From Mycteria americana (Eukaryota; Chordata; Aves; Ciconiiformes; Ciconiidae): a stretch of 64,000 nt of DNA. The DNA lies in NCBI RefSeq assembly GCF_035582795.1, contig NC_134390.1, positions 2,185,560 through 2,249,559 of the forward strand. The letters run 5' to 3'. Below, piece after piece: positions 26,370-37,325 of this stretch. Under the pieces are notes generated by a model, which saw nothing but the letters and a program-made list of their open reading frames with translations, searched no databases and had not been told where the DNA came from. Position 1 is the stretch's first letter, and each line of letters opens with the position of its first letter. Made by a program: the position numbers and the translations under genes.

Positions 26370-26390
26370 TGAAGCCCCCCCGGACGCATT

Positions 26391-26684
26391 CAGGTCTTTT
26401 CCGGCTGCCCCAGCGCCCCCCGCTGCTGCCCCCAGAGGAACCGGGGTCCCCGCGGGCCACCACTCCCCGCACCCCCGTGGCTTTGTTCTCCCGTGGCCGC
26501 CCACTTCGGGGTGCCCCTTCCCCCTCCCCCCCCTTCCCACGGAGGGGAGCCAGAACCGGCCCCGACGGCTCCGGCTGCGGTGGGTGCGCGGGGTCCCGGT
26601 GCCCCCCGAGCGCTGCCAGCCCCTCCCGGGGGGCGGTGCCGGTACCGGGGCGGGGGGCGGCGGCGCGGGGGAGCCGCCGCTGAG
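26391..26684 (+). promoter_or_regulatory. KCNH3: KCNH3 promoter/5'UTR, CpG-island-like
   Basis: Interval between the SPATS2 poly(A) region and the KCNH3 ATG. It is extremely GC-rich, with GGGCGG-type boxes close to the ATG (around 26640-26680) and no TATA box. The KCNH3 start site must lie here unless an unseen upstream exon exists. Confidence 0.45.
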
Positions 26685-29600
26685 ATGCCGCCGATGCGGG
26701 GCCTCCTGGCACCGCAAAACGCCTTCCTGGACACCATCGCCCGCCGCTTCGACGGGACGCGTGAGTGCCCCGGTACCGGTACCGGCACCGGCACCCGCGG
26801 CGCTGCCGCCCCTCCCGGCCCGGAACCGGCCCCGACGCGGGGGGACGGGACGGGACGGGACGGGGCGGGACGGGACGGGACGGGGCGGGAGGTGCTCGGC
26901 GCTGCGCACCCCCCCGGGGCGGAGGGACCGGGAGCGGGACCGGGCTGGGGCGGGCGGTGCTCGGCGCTGCGCAGGGGCATCCCCCGGGAGAGCGCCCGGC
27001 CGCATCGGGGGGTGCTCGGCCGGCGGGGGGGACACGCTGGGGGCCCCGGCGCCGTCCCGGCTCCCGCCGCCCCCTCTCCCCCCGCCGGGGAAGGATCCGG
27101 CCCCGCCGGCCCCTCCGGGGCTATAAATACCCGGCCCGGCCCCCTCCCCCGCCGAGCCGGTGAGTAACGGCGATGCGCTCCGCGGCACCGGGGCCGCACC
27201 GGGCCGGGACCGGCAGCCGCGGGGGGGGCTGGAGCCCCCCGGGATCGCCCCGATCCTTGGGAAAGGGCCCCCCCCCCCCCGCGCCCGGTGCTGTGGCCTC
27301 TCCCGGGGAGAGCGGGTGGGAGGCAGCCCCCCACGCTGTTCCTATGCAAATGTATGCAAATGAGGCCGAGTGGGCTCCACCGGTGCCAACGGGGCGGTTC
27401 TGCTGCGCGCGGGTAAAAATAACCCAGCGGGCTCGGCTGGGTGCGGGCACCCCCGCCCCCGGCACCCCCGGCCCCCCAGCACAGCCGGGGGAGCCCACGG
27501 GTGACCCAGGCACCCCGGCCCCTTCCCCCAGCCCCACGGGAGCCCCCAGCCCCACGGGTTCCCCCAAACCCAATGGGCTCCCCCAGCCCCTTTCCCCCAG
27601 CCCCACGGGTGCTCCCCAGCCCCTTTTCTCCAACCTCATGGGAGCCCCCAGCCCCATGGGATCCCCCAGCCCCACGGGATCCCCCAAACCCAATGGGCTC
27701 CCCCAGCCCCACGGGTGCTCCCCAGCCCCACAGGATCCCCCAGCCCCTTCTCTCCAACCTCATGGGAGCCCCCAGCCCCACGGGATCCCCCAGCCCCACG
27801 GGATCCCCCAAACCCAATGGGCTCCCCCAGCCCCACGGGTGCTCCCCAGCCCCACAGGATCCCCCAGCCCCTTCTCTCCAACCTCATGGGAGCCCCCAGC
27901 CCCATGGGATCCCCCAGCCCCACGGGATCCCCCAAACCCAATGGGCTCCCCCACTCCCTTTCCCCCAGCCCCACGGGTGCTCCCCTGCCCCATGGGCTCC
28001 CCGCGCCCCCTTTCCCCCCTCCCCGGCCCCCCGGCCCAGCCACCTCTCCCTTGCAGACAGTAACTTCGTGCTGGGCAATGCCCAGGTGCCCAGCGCCTTC
28101 CCCGTCGTCTACTGCTCCGACGGCTTCTGCGACCTGACGGGCTTCTCGCGGGCGGAGGTGATGCAGCGCTGCTGCGCCTGCTCCTTCCTCTACGGCCCCG
28201 ACACCAGCGAGCTGCTGCGGCAGCAGCTCCGCCGCGCGCTGGACGAGCACCAGGCCTTCAAGGGCGAGCTCATCCTCTACCGCAAGAGCGGTGGGTGGCA
28301 GCGGGGACGGCCGGGTCCCTTCCGCAGCCCCGCCGGGGGGAGATGCCCCCTCAGCCCGGGTGTTGTCCCCTGGCAGGCGTCCCCTTCTGGTGCCTGCTGG
28401 ACGTGGTGCCCATCAAGAACGAGAAGGACGAGGTGGCCCTGTTCCTCGTGTCCCACAAGGACATCACCAGCACCAAGACCCGCTCAGGCGCCGACAGCAC
28501 GAAGGACGCGGGTGAGGGGACAGCAAGGAGCGATGGGACCCGCTGGAGTCCCCCGTGGCCACTGCCACCGACGTCCCCTCCCCTCTGCCCGGGCAGGAGG
28601 GCGCCGGCGGTTCGGCCGTGCCGGAGGGAAGGGCTTCAATGCCAGCCGGCGCCGGAGCCGGGCGGTGCTGTACCACCTCTCGGGGCACCTGCAGAGGCAG
28701 AGAAAGAGCAAGCACAAGCTCAGAAAGGTGGAGCTGGGACACGGGTCGGGGCTGGGGACACGGGTCGGGGCTGGGGACACGGGTCGGGGCTGGGGACAGG
28801 GCATCCTGGCTGGGAATAGAGTGGCCAGGCTGGGAAGAGGCTGATGCAGTGGATGTGGTGACACAAGGGACAAGAGGCTGAGGGCAGGCTTTCCAGGGTG
28901 TCGGGGGACGGAGACAACGTGTCTGAGCTGGGGACAAGGTGTCAGGGCTGGGGACAAGGTGTCAGGGCTGGGGACAACGTGGCTGCACCGGGAAGGGGCT
29001 GGAGGTGAGGTGTGTGGGTCTGGGATGTCCAGGCTGGGGACACACCTAGGCTGGACACAGGGGTAGGAAAGGGCTGGGGACAAGGTGCTGAGCTTGGGGA
29101 CAGTATGCCCATGCTAGTGACAGTGTGTCTGGGCTGGGGACAGGGTGTGAGAGCAGGGGACAAGGTGTCGGGGCAGGGGACAGGGCACCTCGGCTGACCC
29201 CCGTCTCCATCAGGGCGTCTTCGGGGACAAGCCCTCGCTGCCCGAGTACAAGGTGGCCGCCATCCGCAAGCCCCCCCTCATCCTGCTGCACTACGGGGCC
29301 TTCAGGGCGGGCTGGGACGGGCTCATCCTGCTCGCCACCCTCTACGTGGCCGTCACCGTCCCCTACAGCGTCTGCGTGGGCACTGGCACTGAGGAGGGGC
29401 TGCCGGCCGCCCGCGGCCCCCCCAGCGCCTGCGACCTGTGCGTGGAAATCCTCTTCATGCTGGGTAAAGCCCCCCACCCACCCACCCACCCCCCCGCCCC
29501 ATGCCGGCTCGGGGCTGGCAGAGGCCGGGGCGACTCGGTGCACTGATGGCTGCCCCCCCTTCCCCCCAGACATCATCCTCAACTTCCGCACCACCTTCGT

Positions 29601-32600
29601 CAGCAAATCGGGGCAGGTGGTGCTGGAGCCCCGCGCCGTCGCCCGCCATTACCTGGCCGGCTGGTTCCTGCTCGACCTGGTGGCCGCGCTGCCCTTCGAT
29701 CTGCTCGCCGCCTGCCAGGTCAACGTGGTGAGTGCCGGGACGCGGGGACCCCCCCCCCGACCTGCAGGGACCCTGTGGGGATCCCCCTGGGGTTTTGGGG
29801 ATACTGATGGAACACGGGGACCTCGCTGGAGACCCTGATGGGCCAGTGGGGACCTTGAAGGGCTGCAGGGGTCCCGAAAGGCTCCCCAAAAGGGGACCCT
29901 AACGGGGCTGCAGGGCCATTCCCCCCCCCCCCCCACCCCAGTGTGGCTGTGGTGACACCGATGGGGCATTGGGGACCTTGATGGGGCTGTGGTGACACCG
30001 ATGGGGTAGTAGGGACCCTGGTGGGGCTGTGGGGACCCTGGTGGGATTGTGGGGACCCTGGTGGGGTTGGGGGGACACTGACAGGGGCATTGGGGACCCC
30101 GACAGGGGCATTGGGGACCCCAGTGGGGCTGTGGGGACCCTGGTGGGCTGCAGGACACCCCCCACCACCACCACCACCCCCCCCCCCATTAATGCTGCAG
30201 GGACCCTGATGGGCTGTGAGGGACCCCAGAGGGGCTTGTGGCTGGATGGAGCCAACTGGTGCCCGGTCCCCTCGGGGGGCCGGGTCCCCTCGGGGTGCCC
30301 CGTCCCCTTCCTCTCCCCGCAGTACGTGGGAGCCCACCTGCTGAAGACGGTGCGGCTGCTGCGGCTGCTGCGGCTGCTGCCCAACCTGGACCGGTACTCG
30401 CAGTACAGCGCCGTGGTGCTGGCGCTGCTCATGGTGGTCTTCGCCCTCCTGGCCCACTGGGTCGCCTGCGGCTGGTTCTTCCTGGGGCAGCGCGAGGTGG
30501 AGGGCAGCCCCGCTGCGCTGCCCGAGATCGGTACGGCCGCCCCGCCACCGCTGCCCACCCCGGGCCGGGCTGGGGGGGGGCTGCAGGGGTGCCCGTCCCT
30601 TGTCCCCACGTCCCTGGCCCTGCCGTTGTGTCCCCGGCGCCCCGGAGCCGGTGCCTGTGCGCCCGCTGAGCTGCTGCCAGGGTTTGCTGGACCCCATCTC
30701 CTCCGGACCCCCACGTCCTCCGTGCACCTTGAAGCTGGGGTTTGCTCGTGCACCCCGAGCACCCTACGGCCACCCCCCCCCCCACCTCCCCCCCCCTCCC
30801 CGAGACCTGCCCATGCAACCCGTGCACCCCACAGCCCCAGCCCGAGGGCCGCCTGTGCGTCCCCCCCGTGTCCCCAGCGCCTGTTCCTGCCCGTGCCCCA
30901 TGTGCCTCACGCGGGGCTGTCCCTGTCCCCTGCGTCCCGTCCCCCCCAAGCTGGGCAGCCCCCGCGGCCCTGCTCACCCCCCGTCCCCCCCCCAGGCTGG
31001 CTGCAGGAGCTGGCGCGGCGGCTGGAGACCCCCTACTACCTGGCGAGGAGGAACTGCAGCACCGGGGGGGCCGGGAACGGCGTGGGGCCAGCGGCCAACT
31101 GCAGCGGGAGCGAGGGGCTGCTGGGGGGGCCCTCGCTGCGCAGCGCCTACATCACCTCCCTCTACTTCGCCCTGAGCAGCCTGACCAGCGTGGGCTTCGG
31201 CAACGTCTCCGCCAACACCGACACCGAGAAGATCTTCTCCATCTGCACCATGCTGGTCGGGGGTGAGGGGCCGGGGCGGGTTGGGGGGGGACGCATGGGG
31301 GGGGGCCCCGTGACGGGCGTCCCCGCCGTCCCGGTGACGCGCGCCCCCGCCGTCCCCAGCGCTGATGCACGCGGTGGTCTTCGGCAACGTGACGGCCATC
31401 ATCCAGCGGCTGTACGCCCGCCGGTTCCTGTACCACAGCCGCACCCGCGACCTGCACGACTACATCCGCATCCACCGCATCCCCCGGCCCCTCAAGCGCC
31501 GCATCCTCGAGTATTTCCAGAGCACCTGGGCGGCCAACAACGGCATCGACACGGCCGAGGTCAGCCCCTGCCGCGGACCCCCGGCACCCCTGGGACCCCA
31601 GCCCCGGCCACGGGCCCCGCAGACCACCGGCACCCCTGGGACCCCAGCCCCCGCCGCGGACCCCCGGCACCCCTGGGACCCCAGCGCGGCAAGCAGCGGC
31701 GGTGGAGGGATGGATGGAGGGGAACTGGGGTGCCCAAGCCCCCACGGAGGGGGCTTGGGGTGCTGCGATCCCATAGCGGGGATGGGGGGGGGGACTTTGG
31801 GGCGCTCAGTCCGTGATGGGGATGGAGGGGGCCTGGGGGGTCCCCAGCCCCGTAGCGGGGACGGAGCGGGGCACCTGGATGTACAGTCTGTGGTGGGGAT
31901 GGATGGGAACGGGGGTGCACCAGAGCCATGGAAGGGATGGAGAGGGCCCCCCAGCCCCCCAGCAGGGACGGAGGGGGGACTTTGGGGCGCTCAGTCCGCG
32001 ATGGGGATGGAGGGGGGGCCTGGGGGCTCCCCAGCCCCGCGGCGGGGACGGAAGGGGGTGCGCCGGGTGCAGGGTGGGGGTGGATGGGGAGCTCGGGGCG
32101 GGGGGACGGGGACGACGGGACAGGACCCAGCCTGCGTCGGGGAGGGAGGTGGGAGGGGGGGGCCGCGGGGCGCAGCCCCCCCCGCCCCGCTGAGCCCCGG
32201 GCGCAGCTCCTGCAGAGCCTCCCCGAGGAGCTGCGGGCCGACATCGCCCGGCACCTGCACAAGGAGCTGCTGCAGCTGCCCCTCTTCGCGGGCGCCAGCC
32301 GGGGCTGCCTGCGCGCCCTCTCCCTGGGGGTGCGCCCCGCTTTCTGCACCCCCGGCGAGCTCCTCATCCGCCGGGGCGACGCGCTCCAGGCCCTCTACTT
32401 CCTGCGCTCCGGCTCCATGGAGGTGCTGCGGGACGGCACCGTCCTCGCCATCCTCGGTGCGGCACGCGGGAGGGGGCCGAGGCCGGCCCTGTCGCGACGC
32501 CGACGGCCGGCCTGACCCCCTCCCCGCGCGTGTCGTGTGCGTGTGTCCCCCCCCAGGGAAGGGGGACCTGATCGGCTGCGACCTGGGGGGGTCCCCGGGC

Positions 32601-34359
32601 GCTCGGCGGGCCCGGGCGGACGTGCGGGGGCTGACGTACTGCGCCCTGCAGAGCCTGGGGCGGCCGGCGCTGGCCGAGGGCCTGGCCCTCGACCCCGACT
32701 TCGCCCGCGCCTTCCGCCGGCAGCTGCCCCGCGAGCTCAGCTACGACCTGGGGGGGGCCCCCGAGGTGAGGTGACGTCACGGGGGACACACACACACACA
32801 CACACGACAGGGAGTGACGTCGTGGGGCCGGGGAGCGACGTCACGGGGCTGGGGGGCAGCAGGGGGCTGAGGAGGGGGAGAGGGGAGGCGGCGTCGGCGT
32901 CATGGGCTCAGGGGGTCCAAGAGCCCAAGGCCGCTGGGGCCTGAAGAATGACATCACAGCTGCCTCGTGACGTCACTGCCCTCGCTCTATGACGTAACTC
33001 TTGGCTAAGGGGGACGTGACAGAGGCGCAAGGCGCGGGGCCAGAGCTGACGCAGTGGCGGTGGGGGGGTGCGGGGCTGAGGGGGGACAGCGCAGGGCTGG
33101 GGGGCGTCATCGCGGGGCAAAGGGTGACATCGCGGGGCAAAGGGTGACATCACAGGGGCAAAGGGTGACGTCACGGGGCGAAGGGTGACGTCACGGGGCG
33201 AAGGGTGACGTCACGGGGCGAAGGGTGACGTCATGGGGCGCAGGAGCAGGGCCCCCCTCTACGCCCCCCGCCGCAGGCAGAGGCGTCCTCGCCCACGCTG
33301 GAGGAGGGGGCCGAGCCCCCCAGCCCCGGCCCGGCCCCCCCCAGCCCCCGGCCGTCCCCCGCCCTGGGGCCCCAGCCCCGGCCCCCCCGCAGCGGAGGCC
33401 CCTGCGCCCCCCCCGAGCCCGGGCGCCCCCCGGCCCCGCAGCTGCACCCTGGGAGCGGCCCCCCGGACCTGAGTCCCAGGTGAGGGGCGGGGGGGAGGTG
33501 GGGGGAAGGTGGGGGGAGGCCCAGAGCCCTGGCTCCGCGCCCCCCCGACCCCCCCGCGCTGTCCCGCAGGGTGGTCGACGGCACCGAGGGGGAGGGCTGC
33601 GCCGCCGACAGACCCCGCTTCAGCTTCCACCTCGGCCCCTCCCTGGGGCCAGGTAAGGGGGGGGGCCCCGAGGGCGGGGGGCCTGGGGGGGGCGAGACCC
33701 CCGGGTGCCCTGCGGCGACACTCACCTCTGCCCCTAGCCGGGGACGGGGGGCTGCTGGCCATCCCCCCCGGCCCCCCGGAGCCGAGCGGCGCCGACACCA
33801 TCGAGAAGCTGCGGCAGGCGGTAAGGGGGGGGTTGGCGGGGGGGGGGGCGGCAGGGGTTTGGGGGTGCTGGGGGGGTGCTGATCCCCCCCCCCCCCGCAG
33901 GTGGCCGAGCTCTCGGGGCAGGTGCTGCAGCTGCGGGAGGGGCTGCGGGCGCTGCGAGAGGCCGTGCAGCTCCTGCTGCTGCCGCCCCCCCCGTGCCCCG
34001 ACGCCCCGGCGATGGCCGCAGCCCTCCAGCCGCTCCGCGTGGAGACGGGGGGGCCGGGGCTCTGCCCCCACCCGCCGCCCCCCGACTGCGCCCGCACCTG
34101 GGGCTGGGGTCCCCCGGCCCCCCACGGCTCGCCCTGGCTGCGCCCCGACCCCTTCTGGGACTCCCCGGGGGGGCAGGGGGGGCGGCCGGGGGGGAGCCCC
34201 CCCGCGTGGCCGCCCATCCCCGCCTCCTCGGGGGGCCAGGGCCTCCCCCCGCCGGAGCTGGAGCCCCCCCTGCCCTGGGAGGCGCCCAGCCTGGAGCTGG
34301 CGCTGATGGGGGGGTCCCGGGGCGCCCCCCAGCCCCAAGAGGAGGGGACAGGCATGTAA
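26685..34359 (+). CDS. KCNH3: KCNH3, voltage-gated K+ channel Kv12.2 / ELK2 (15 coding exons)
   Basis: Pore-forming subunit of an ether-a-go-go-like (ELK) potassium channel of the neuronal plasma membrane. Exons: 26685-26760, 28057-28290, 28377-28511, 28597-28727, 29214-29463, 29570-29727, 30323-30530, 30996-31262, 31360-31559, 32207-32456, 32557-32765, 33277-33479, 33570-33652, 33738-33820, 33901-34359. They sum to 2946 nt, 981 aa (human about 1083; the C-tail is shorter). The N-terminus ([20 protein letters not shown]) begins the eag/PAS region. S1 lies near residues 217-240, S4 ([15 protein letters not shown]) at 333-347, and the filter [11 protein letters not shown] has GFGN at 464-467. 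The C-linker and cyclic-nucleotide-binding-homology domain span about 490-700, followed by a Pro-rich tail with a coiled segment near 815-850. KCNH4 and KCNH8 were considered; the tail motifs DLSPRVVDG and [10 protein letters not shown] and the neighbours SPATS2/MCRS1 favour KCNH3. An Asn occupies position 349, where I recall Arg in the human protein ([10 protein letters not shown] against LLPRLDRYSQ). Confidence 0.96.
27121..27160 (+). promoter_or_regulatory. Candidate internal TATA promoter and first exon in KCNH3 intron 1
   Basis: A consensus TATA box (tataaata, about 27122-27129) lies in GC-rich DNA. About 30 bp downstream is a strong splice donor (gccg|gtgagt, cut near 27159-27160). This spacing would let a short non-coding first exon splice to KCNH3 exon 2. 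The first in-frame ATG would then fall in exon 2 or later and remove the extreme N-terminus. No transcript evidence is available. Confidence 0.3.
27520..28020 (+). repeat. Minisatellite in KCNH3 intron 1 (124-bp higher unit)
   Basis: C-rich tandem array of about 20-bp modules (ccccagccccacgggatccc type). The landmark caacctcatg recurs at 27631, 27755 and 27879, and caatgggctc at 27571, 27691, 27815 and 27939, so the larger unit is 124 bp (one interval is 120). The array keeps several frames open on both strands and generates false open frames of 140-475 codons. Confidence 0.85.
28735..29200 (+). repeat. Degenerate 19-20 bp minisatellite in KCNH3 intron 4
   Basis: Begins with three near-perfect copies of ggacacgggtcggggctgg (about 28738-28800) and decays into ctggggacaaggtgtcaggg-like units up to the acceptor of exon 5. 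The exon 4 donor (gtggag, 28728) is weaker than the others in this gene. Confidence 0.75.
29760..30160 (+). repeat. Degenerate minisatellite in KCNH3 intron 6
   Basis: G/T-rich units built on ctggtggggctgtggggacc, about 25-30 bp, interrupted by C runs at 29922-29932 and 30178-30187. Confidence 0.65.
31565..32100 (+). repeat. Minisatellite-like tract in KCNH3 intron 9
   Basis: Starts with cggcacccctgggacccc-type units just after the weak donor gtcagc at 31560. It continues as ggggatggaggggg-type units, including two long related copies near 31795-31860 and 31975-32045 (ctttggggcgctcagtccg). Confidence 0.6.
32766..33240 (+). promoter_or_regulatory. Array of cAMP-response elements in KCNH3 intron 11
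   Basis: Six perfect TGACGTCA palindromes lie at 32772, 32968, 33166, 33186, 33206 and 33226. Variants occur at 32816 (TGACGTCG), 32836 (CGACGTCA) and 32990 (TGACGTAA). The last four perfect copies are phased at exactly 20 bp inside a gggcgaagggtgacgtcac minisatellite (about 33104-33240), whose earlier copies have TGACATC instead. TGACGTCA is the consensus for CREB/ATF dimers. Function here is inferred. Confidence 0.55.
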
Positions 34360-34441
34360 CGGGACCCCCCCGGGGTGACCGGACCGTACCCAGGCGCTGG
34401 CCCCCCCCCTGCCGGGGCTGAGCCCCCTCCCCGCCTTTTTC

Positions 34442-34447
34442 AATAAA
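34442..34447 (+). terminator. KCNH3: KCNH3 poly(A) signal AATAAA
   Basis: AATAAA in tcaataaagg, 83 bases after the KCNH3 TAA (34357-34359). The 3'UTR is therefore very short. Confidence 0.85.
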
Positions 34448-34550
34448 GGAGCAATTTTAGGAACACGCCGCAGGAGCTGGGAGTCCTGTGTGTCCCCCCC
34501 CAGGATGGCCCCAGCCCCTGGGGACCCCCCCACCAGGGTGGGGACAACGC

Positions 34551-34556
34551 TTTATT
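34551..34556 (-). terminator. MCRS1: MCRS1 poly(A) signal AATAAA (minus strand)
   Basis: The plus strand reads tttatt in caacgctttattgg. On the minus strand this is AATAAA, 173 bases past the MCRS1 stop. It faces the KCNH3 signal with about 104 bp between the two hexamers. Confidence 0.85.
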
Positions 34557-34728
34557 GGAAGGTGACGATCTCCAGCCCCAGGGCTGGGGGCAGGAGGGGC
34601 CCAGTGCCCCGGGGAGGCAGCTGAGGGGGGGCAGGGGTCCCCGTCACCAAACTGGGGGCTACGGGGACCCCCACTCCCCCACGCAGGACCGGTGGGGGGG
34701 GACGCGGCAGAGCAGCCCCCACCCCTCA

Positions 34729-37325
34729 TCACTGCTGGGCCAGCTTGGCCGCCTCCGCCTTGATGAGAGCGATCAGGTCCTGGTTGATGAGGAAGACGAA
34801 GCGAAGGCTGGCGATCTGGGGAGGGGGCAGAGGGTGAGCGGGATGGGCCCCCCCGCCCCCGCCGGGCCCCCCCGCCGGCCCCCCCGCCCGCGCTGGGGCT
34901 CACCTCCACCACCGAGTTGTTGTTCAGCTTCCACTTGTTGCCGCCGAGCACGGGGCGCCCGTCGATGTAGATGGGGCGCCGGCCCTCGTTAGCGATGAAG
35001 AAATCCCCGTTATTCTTCAGTTTGATGACGCCTGGAGGGGGGGATACGGGGTGAGAGGAGGGGGGAGCGCAGCCCCCCCCCTGCTCCAGAGCCCCCCGAG
35101 ACCTGCCCAGCCCTGAGCCCTGTCCCTACCCTGCTTGCGGGAGATCTTCCAGGCCGGCCCCTCCAGGGCCAGGTCCACGTCGATCTGGTTGTCCTTCGTG
35201 GCTCTGCCCAGCGTGATCTGGGGGGGGGAGGGGGGGGGAAGGAAGGGTCAGGGGGCTGCGGGGAGGCTGGGGGGGCTCCCCGGGGAGTGGGGGGCTCTGC
35301 TAGGGGCGGGGGGACACACAACGCCTGCACTCACCTCCCGGGAGCGCATGAGGTACCGCACCATGCGGCCCCGCAGCACGGCCAGCGTCTGGTTGTCGAA
35401 GTCCGGGGAGCTCATGCCTGCGGGAAAAGGAGGGGTGAGAGGGGTGGGGGGACGGACAGACAGCTGGGGGGACGGACAGACAGCTGGGGGGACGGACAGA
35501 CGGCCCCCTGCCTCCCGGCTCTCACCCGTGATGCTGTCGACCAGCACCTGCCACTTGTGCAGCTCCTGCTCCAGCTGCCGGATCTCCCGCTTCTGGCGCC
35601 GGTCGGCCACGGTCAGCTCTGGGGAGAAGGGGAGAGGGGAGCTGGGGGGAGCTGGGGGGACCCGGGGGGGCCCTGGGGGGCACCCGCCCCATCCTGGGGG
35701 CTGCTGGGCCTCTCCCCGCCCCTTTGGGTTGCCCGGATGGGAGCGGGTTGGACTCACCGTGCTCCAGCACCTCATCCCGCACGTCCCTGCGGGAAAGAGG
35801 CAGGATGAGACGGTGCCACCCCGCGCGCCCCCCCCCTCCCCAAGCGCGGCCCCTCGTCCCCGCCCCAGCCCCCCAAAAACCTCACTTCAGCTTGCTGTCG
35901 TCCAGCATGTCCTCGGCATCCGAGAAGTTCAGCACTTGGTCCCCCTTGGGCAGCGGCTGCACTGGAAAGAGCAGGAGGGGAGGGAGTGAGGGAGCTGGGG
36001 GGGAGAGGGGACGCAGGGGACCGGGGACGCAGGGGACCCTCGGGGCCTCACCGGTCTGGTCGTCCAGCAGGTAGTACTGCTTCATGAGCTGCCAGTGGAG
36101 CTGCAGGGCCTTGGCCGTCCGGGAGGGGTAGAAGACGTCGGGGTGCTTGTGGAGCAGCTCCTGGAAGGTGTCGAGGGTGGGCTGGCTGGTCTGCGGAGGG
36201 GAGAAGGGACACGTGGCACCCGGGACCCCGTCGAGAGCCCGAGACCCCCCCCCCTCGCCCCGCAGCCCGCTCTGCTCCCGGCCCGTTCTTACCGATCCCA
36301 CTTTGTTCAGCAGCTGCTCCTCGGCTTTGCTGAAGAGCACTTTGCTCTGGATGGCGGCGATGGCCTCGGGGTGCAGCTGCCGCATGGCCTGGCAGGCCAG
36401 CCTGGGGCGGGGGGGGACGGGACGCGGCGTGAGAGCCCCCGCCGGCTGCCCCCCAAGATGGCTCTGCCCCTCCGGGCCTGCCCCGCACTCACTTGGAGAT
36501 GATGGGGTCGTAGAGGAGCGCGTACCACCGCTCCTGGATCTCCCGCAGGTTGAAGCGGCAGCTGAACTTCACGCCCAAGTGCACGGACGTCAAGTCGTTG
36601 GTCTAGAAAAGGCCCCGGGTGAGGGGACAGTCCCCGGGGGCCAGCCCCAAAAGCCAGCGGTGGCGAACGCCTCCCCGCGAGGGTCCCCGGGGATCAGGCA
36701 GCACCCCCGGGGCCGTTACCTGCAGCACGGCGTTGATGAGCAGGAGATCGTCAGCGGGTTTCCAGCGGCCCAGGTCCTTCGTCACCTGCAGGGGCTGTTT
36801 GCTCTTCTTCATCCGCTTGGCGAGGCCGGGGGTCGGGACCGGGCTGGGCGCGACGGGGGCGGACACGGACTTGGAGACCTGGGTGGGCAGAGGCAGGGGC
36901 TCGGGGTCTCTCTGAGCTCCCCAGACCCCCGGCCAGAGCCCCGGGGCGTCCCTGCCGGCCCCTCACCTTCTTCTTCTCGCTGGAGGAGGGCTCGCTGCCC
37001 GAACAGCGCCCGGGCTCGACCCCGCCGGCACCCTTGGCCCGGCTGGAGGATTTGGCGAGGCTGCTCTCTACCAGCTCATCGTCGAACTTCTTCCGCTTGA
37101 TGAACCTGGAAGAAAGGGGACGGCTCCGAGCGCCGGCGCCTGCGGGCCGCCCCCTCCCGCAGGCGGGCAGGGCTCGGCCCCGTGCCCCGTGCCCCCCGCC
37201 CCCGCCCCGGCGTACCGCGAGGAGCTGCGGCGCTTGGGGACGGCGCCCAAGGCCTGGGCCGAGCCCCGCTTCTGCCCCGCCAGCGACTCCTCGTCCTCAG
37301 AGCGGCTCGTTGCGCCCGACGCCAT
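34729..37325 (-). CDS. MCRS1: MCRS1, microspherule protein 1 (13 coding exons)
   Basis: Nuclear/nucleolar scaffold, a subunit of the INO80 and NSL histone-acetyltransferase complexes and a spindle-assembly factor. Minus-strand coding exons: 37325-37216, 37105-36967, 36878-36720, 36602-36493, 36401-36293, 36190-36052, 35961-35886, 35786-35758 (29-bp microexon), 35618-35526, 35417-35335, 35217-35130, 35031-34904, 34815-34729. They total 1350 nt, 449 aa, equal to the human form that starts at MASG. A basic nuclear-localisation stretch (KRRSSSRFIKRKKF) is at 31-44, the conserved MCRS_N core at about 85-280, and a coiled coil (RRQKREIRQLEQELHKW) near 296-312. A C-terminal FHA domain spans about 350-425 (GRATKDNQIDVDL, NEGRRPIYIDGRPVLGG). 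It ends in a double stop. The start is the exon 2 Met, because the ATG in exon 1 is out of frame. Confidence 0.96.

Larger units (their letters stand above)
25503..26390 (+). other. SPATS2: SPATS2 3'-untranslated region
   Basis: After the SPATS2 stop, the sequence is GC- and pyrimidine-rich with a C run at 25664-25677 and another at 26310-26327. It then turns AT-richer and ends in two poly(A) signals. No open frame here resembles a protein. The 333-codon minus-strand frame across it overlaps SPATS2 coding sequence and is a compositional shadow. Confidence 0.7.

Noticed and set aside
25388-26389. A 333-codon minus-strand frame over the SPATS2 3' end
   Set aside because: Antisense to the SPATS2 last exon and 3'UTR, compositional only.
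26390-27817. A 475-codon minus-strand frame over KCNH3 exon 1 and intron 1
   Set aside because: Its sequence ([11 protein letters not shown]-type) is the 124-bp minisatellite plus CpG-island shadow; no family resemblance.
27441-28844. A 467-codon plus-strand frame that appears to extend KCNH3 exon 2 upstream
   Set aside because: The upstream part is Pro/Ser minisatellite (intron 1); the true exon begins after ttgcag at 28056, where KCNH3 homology starts.
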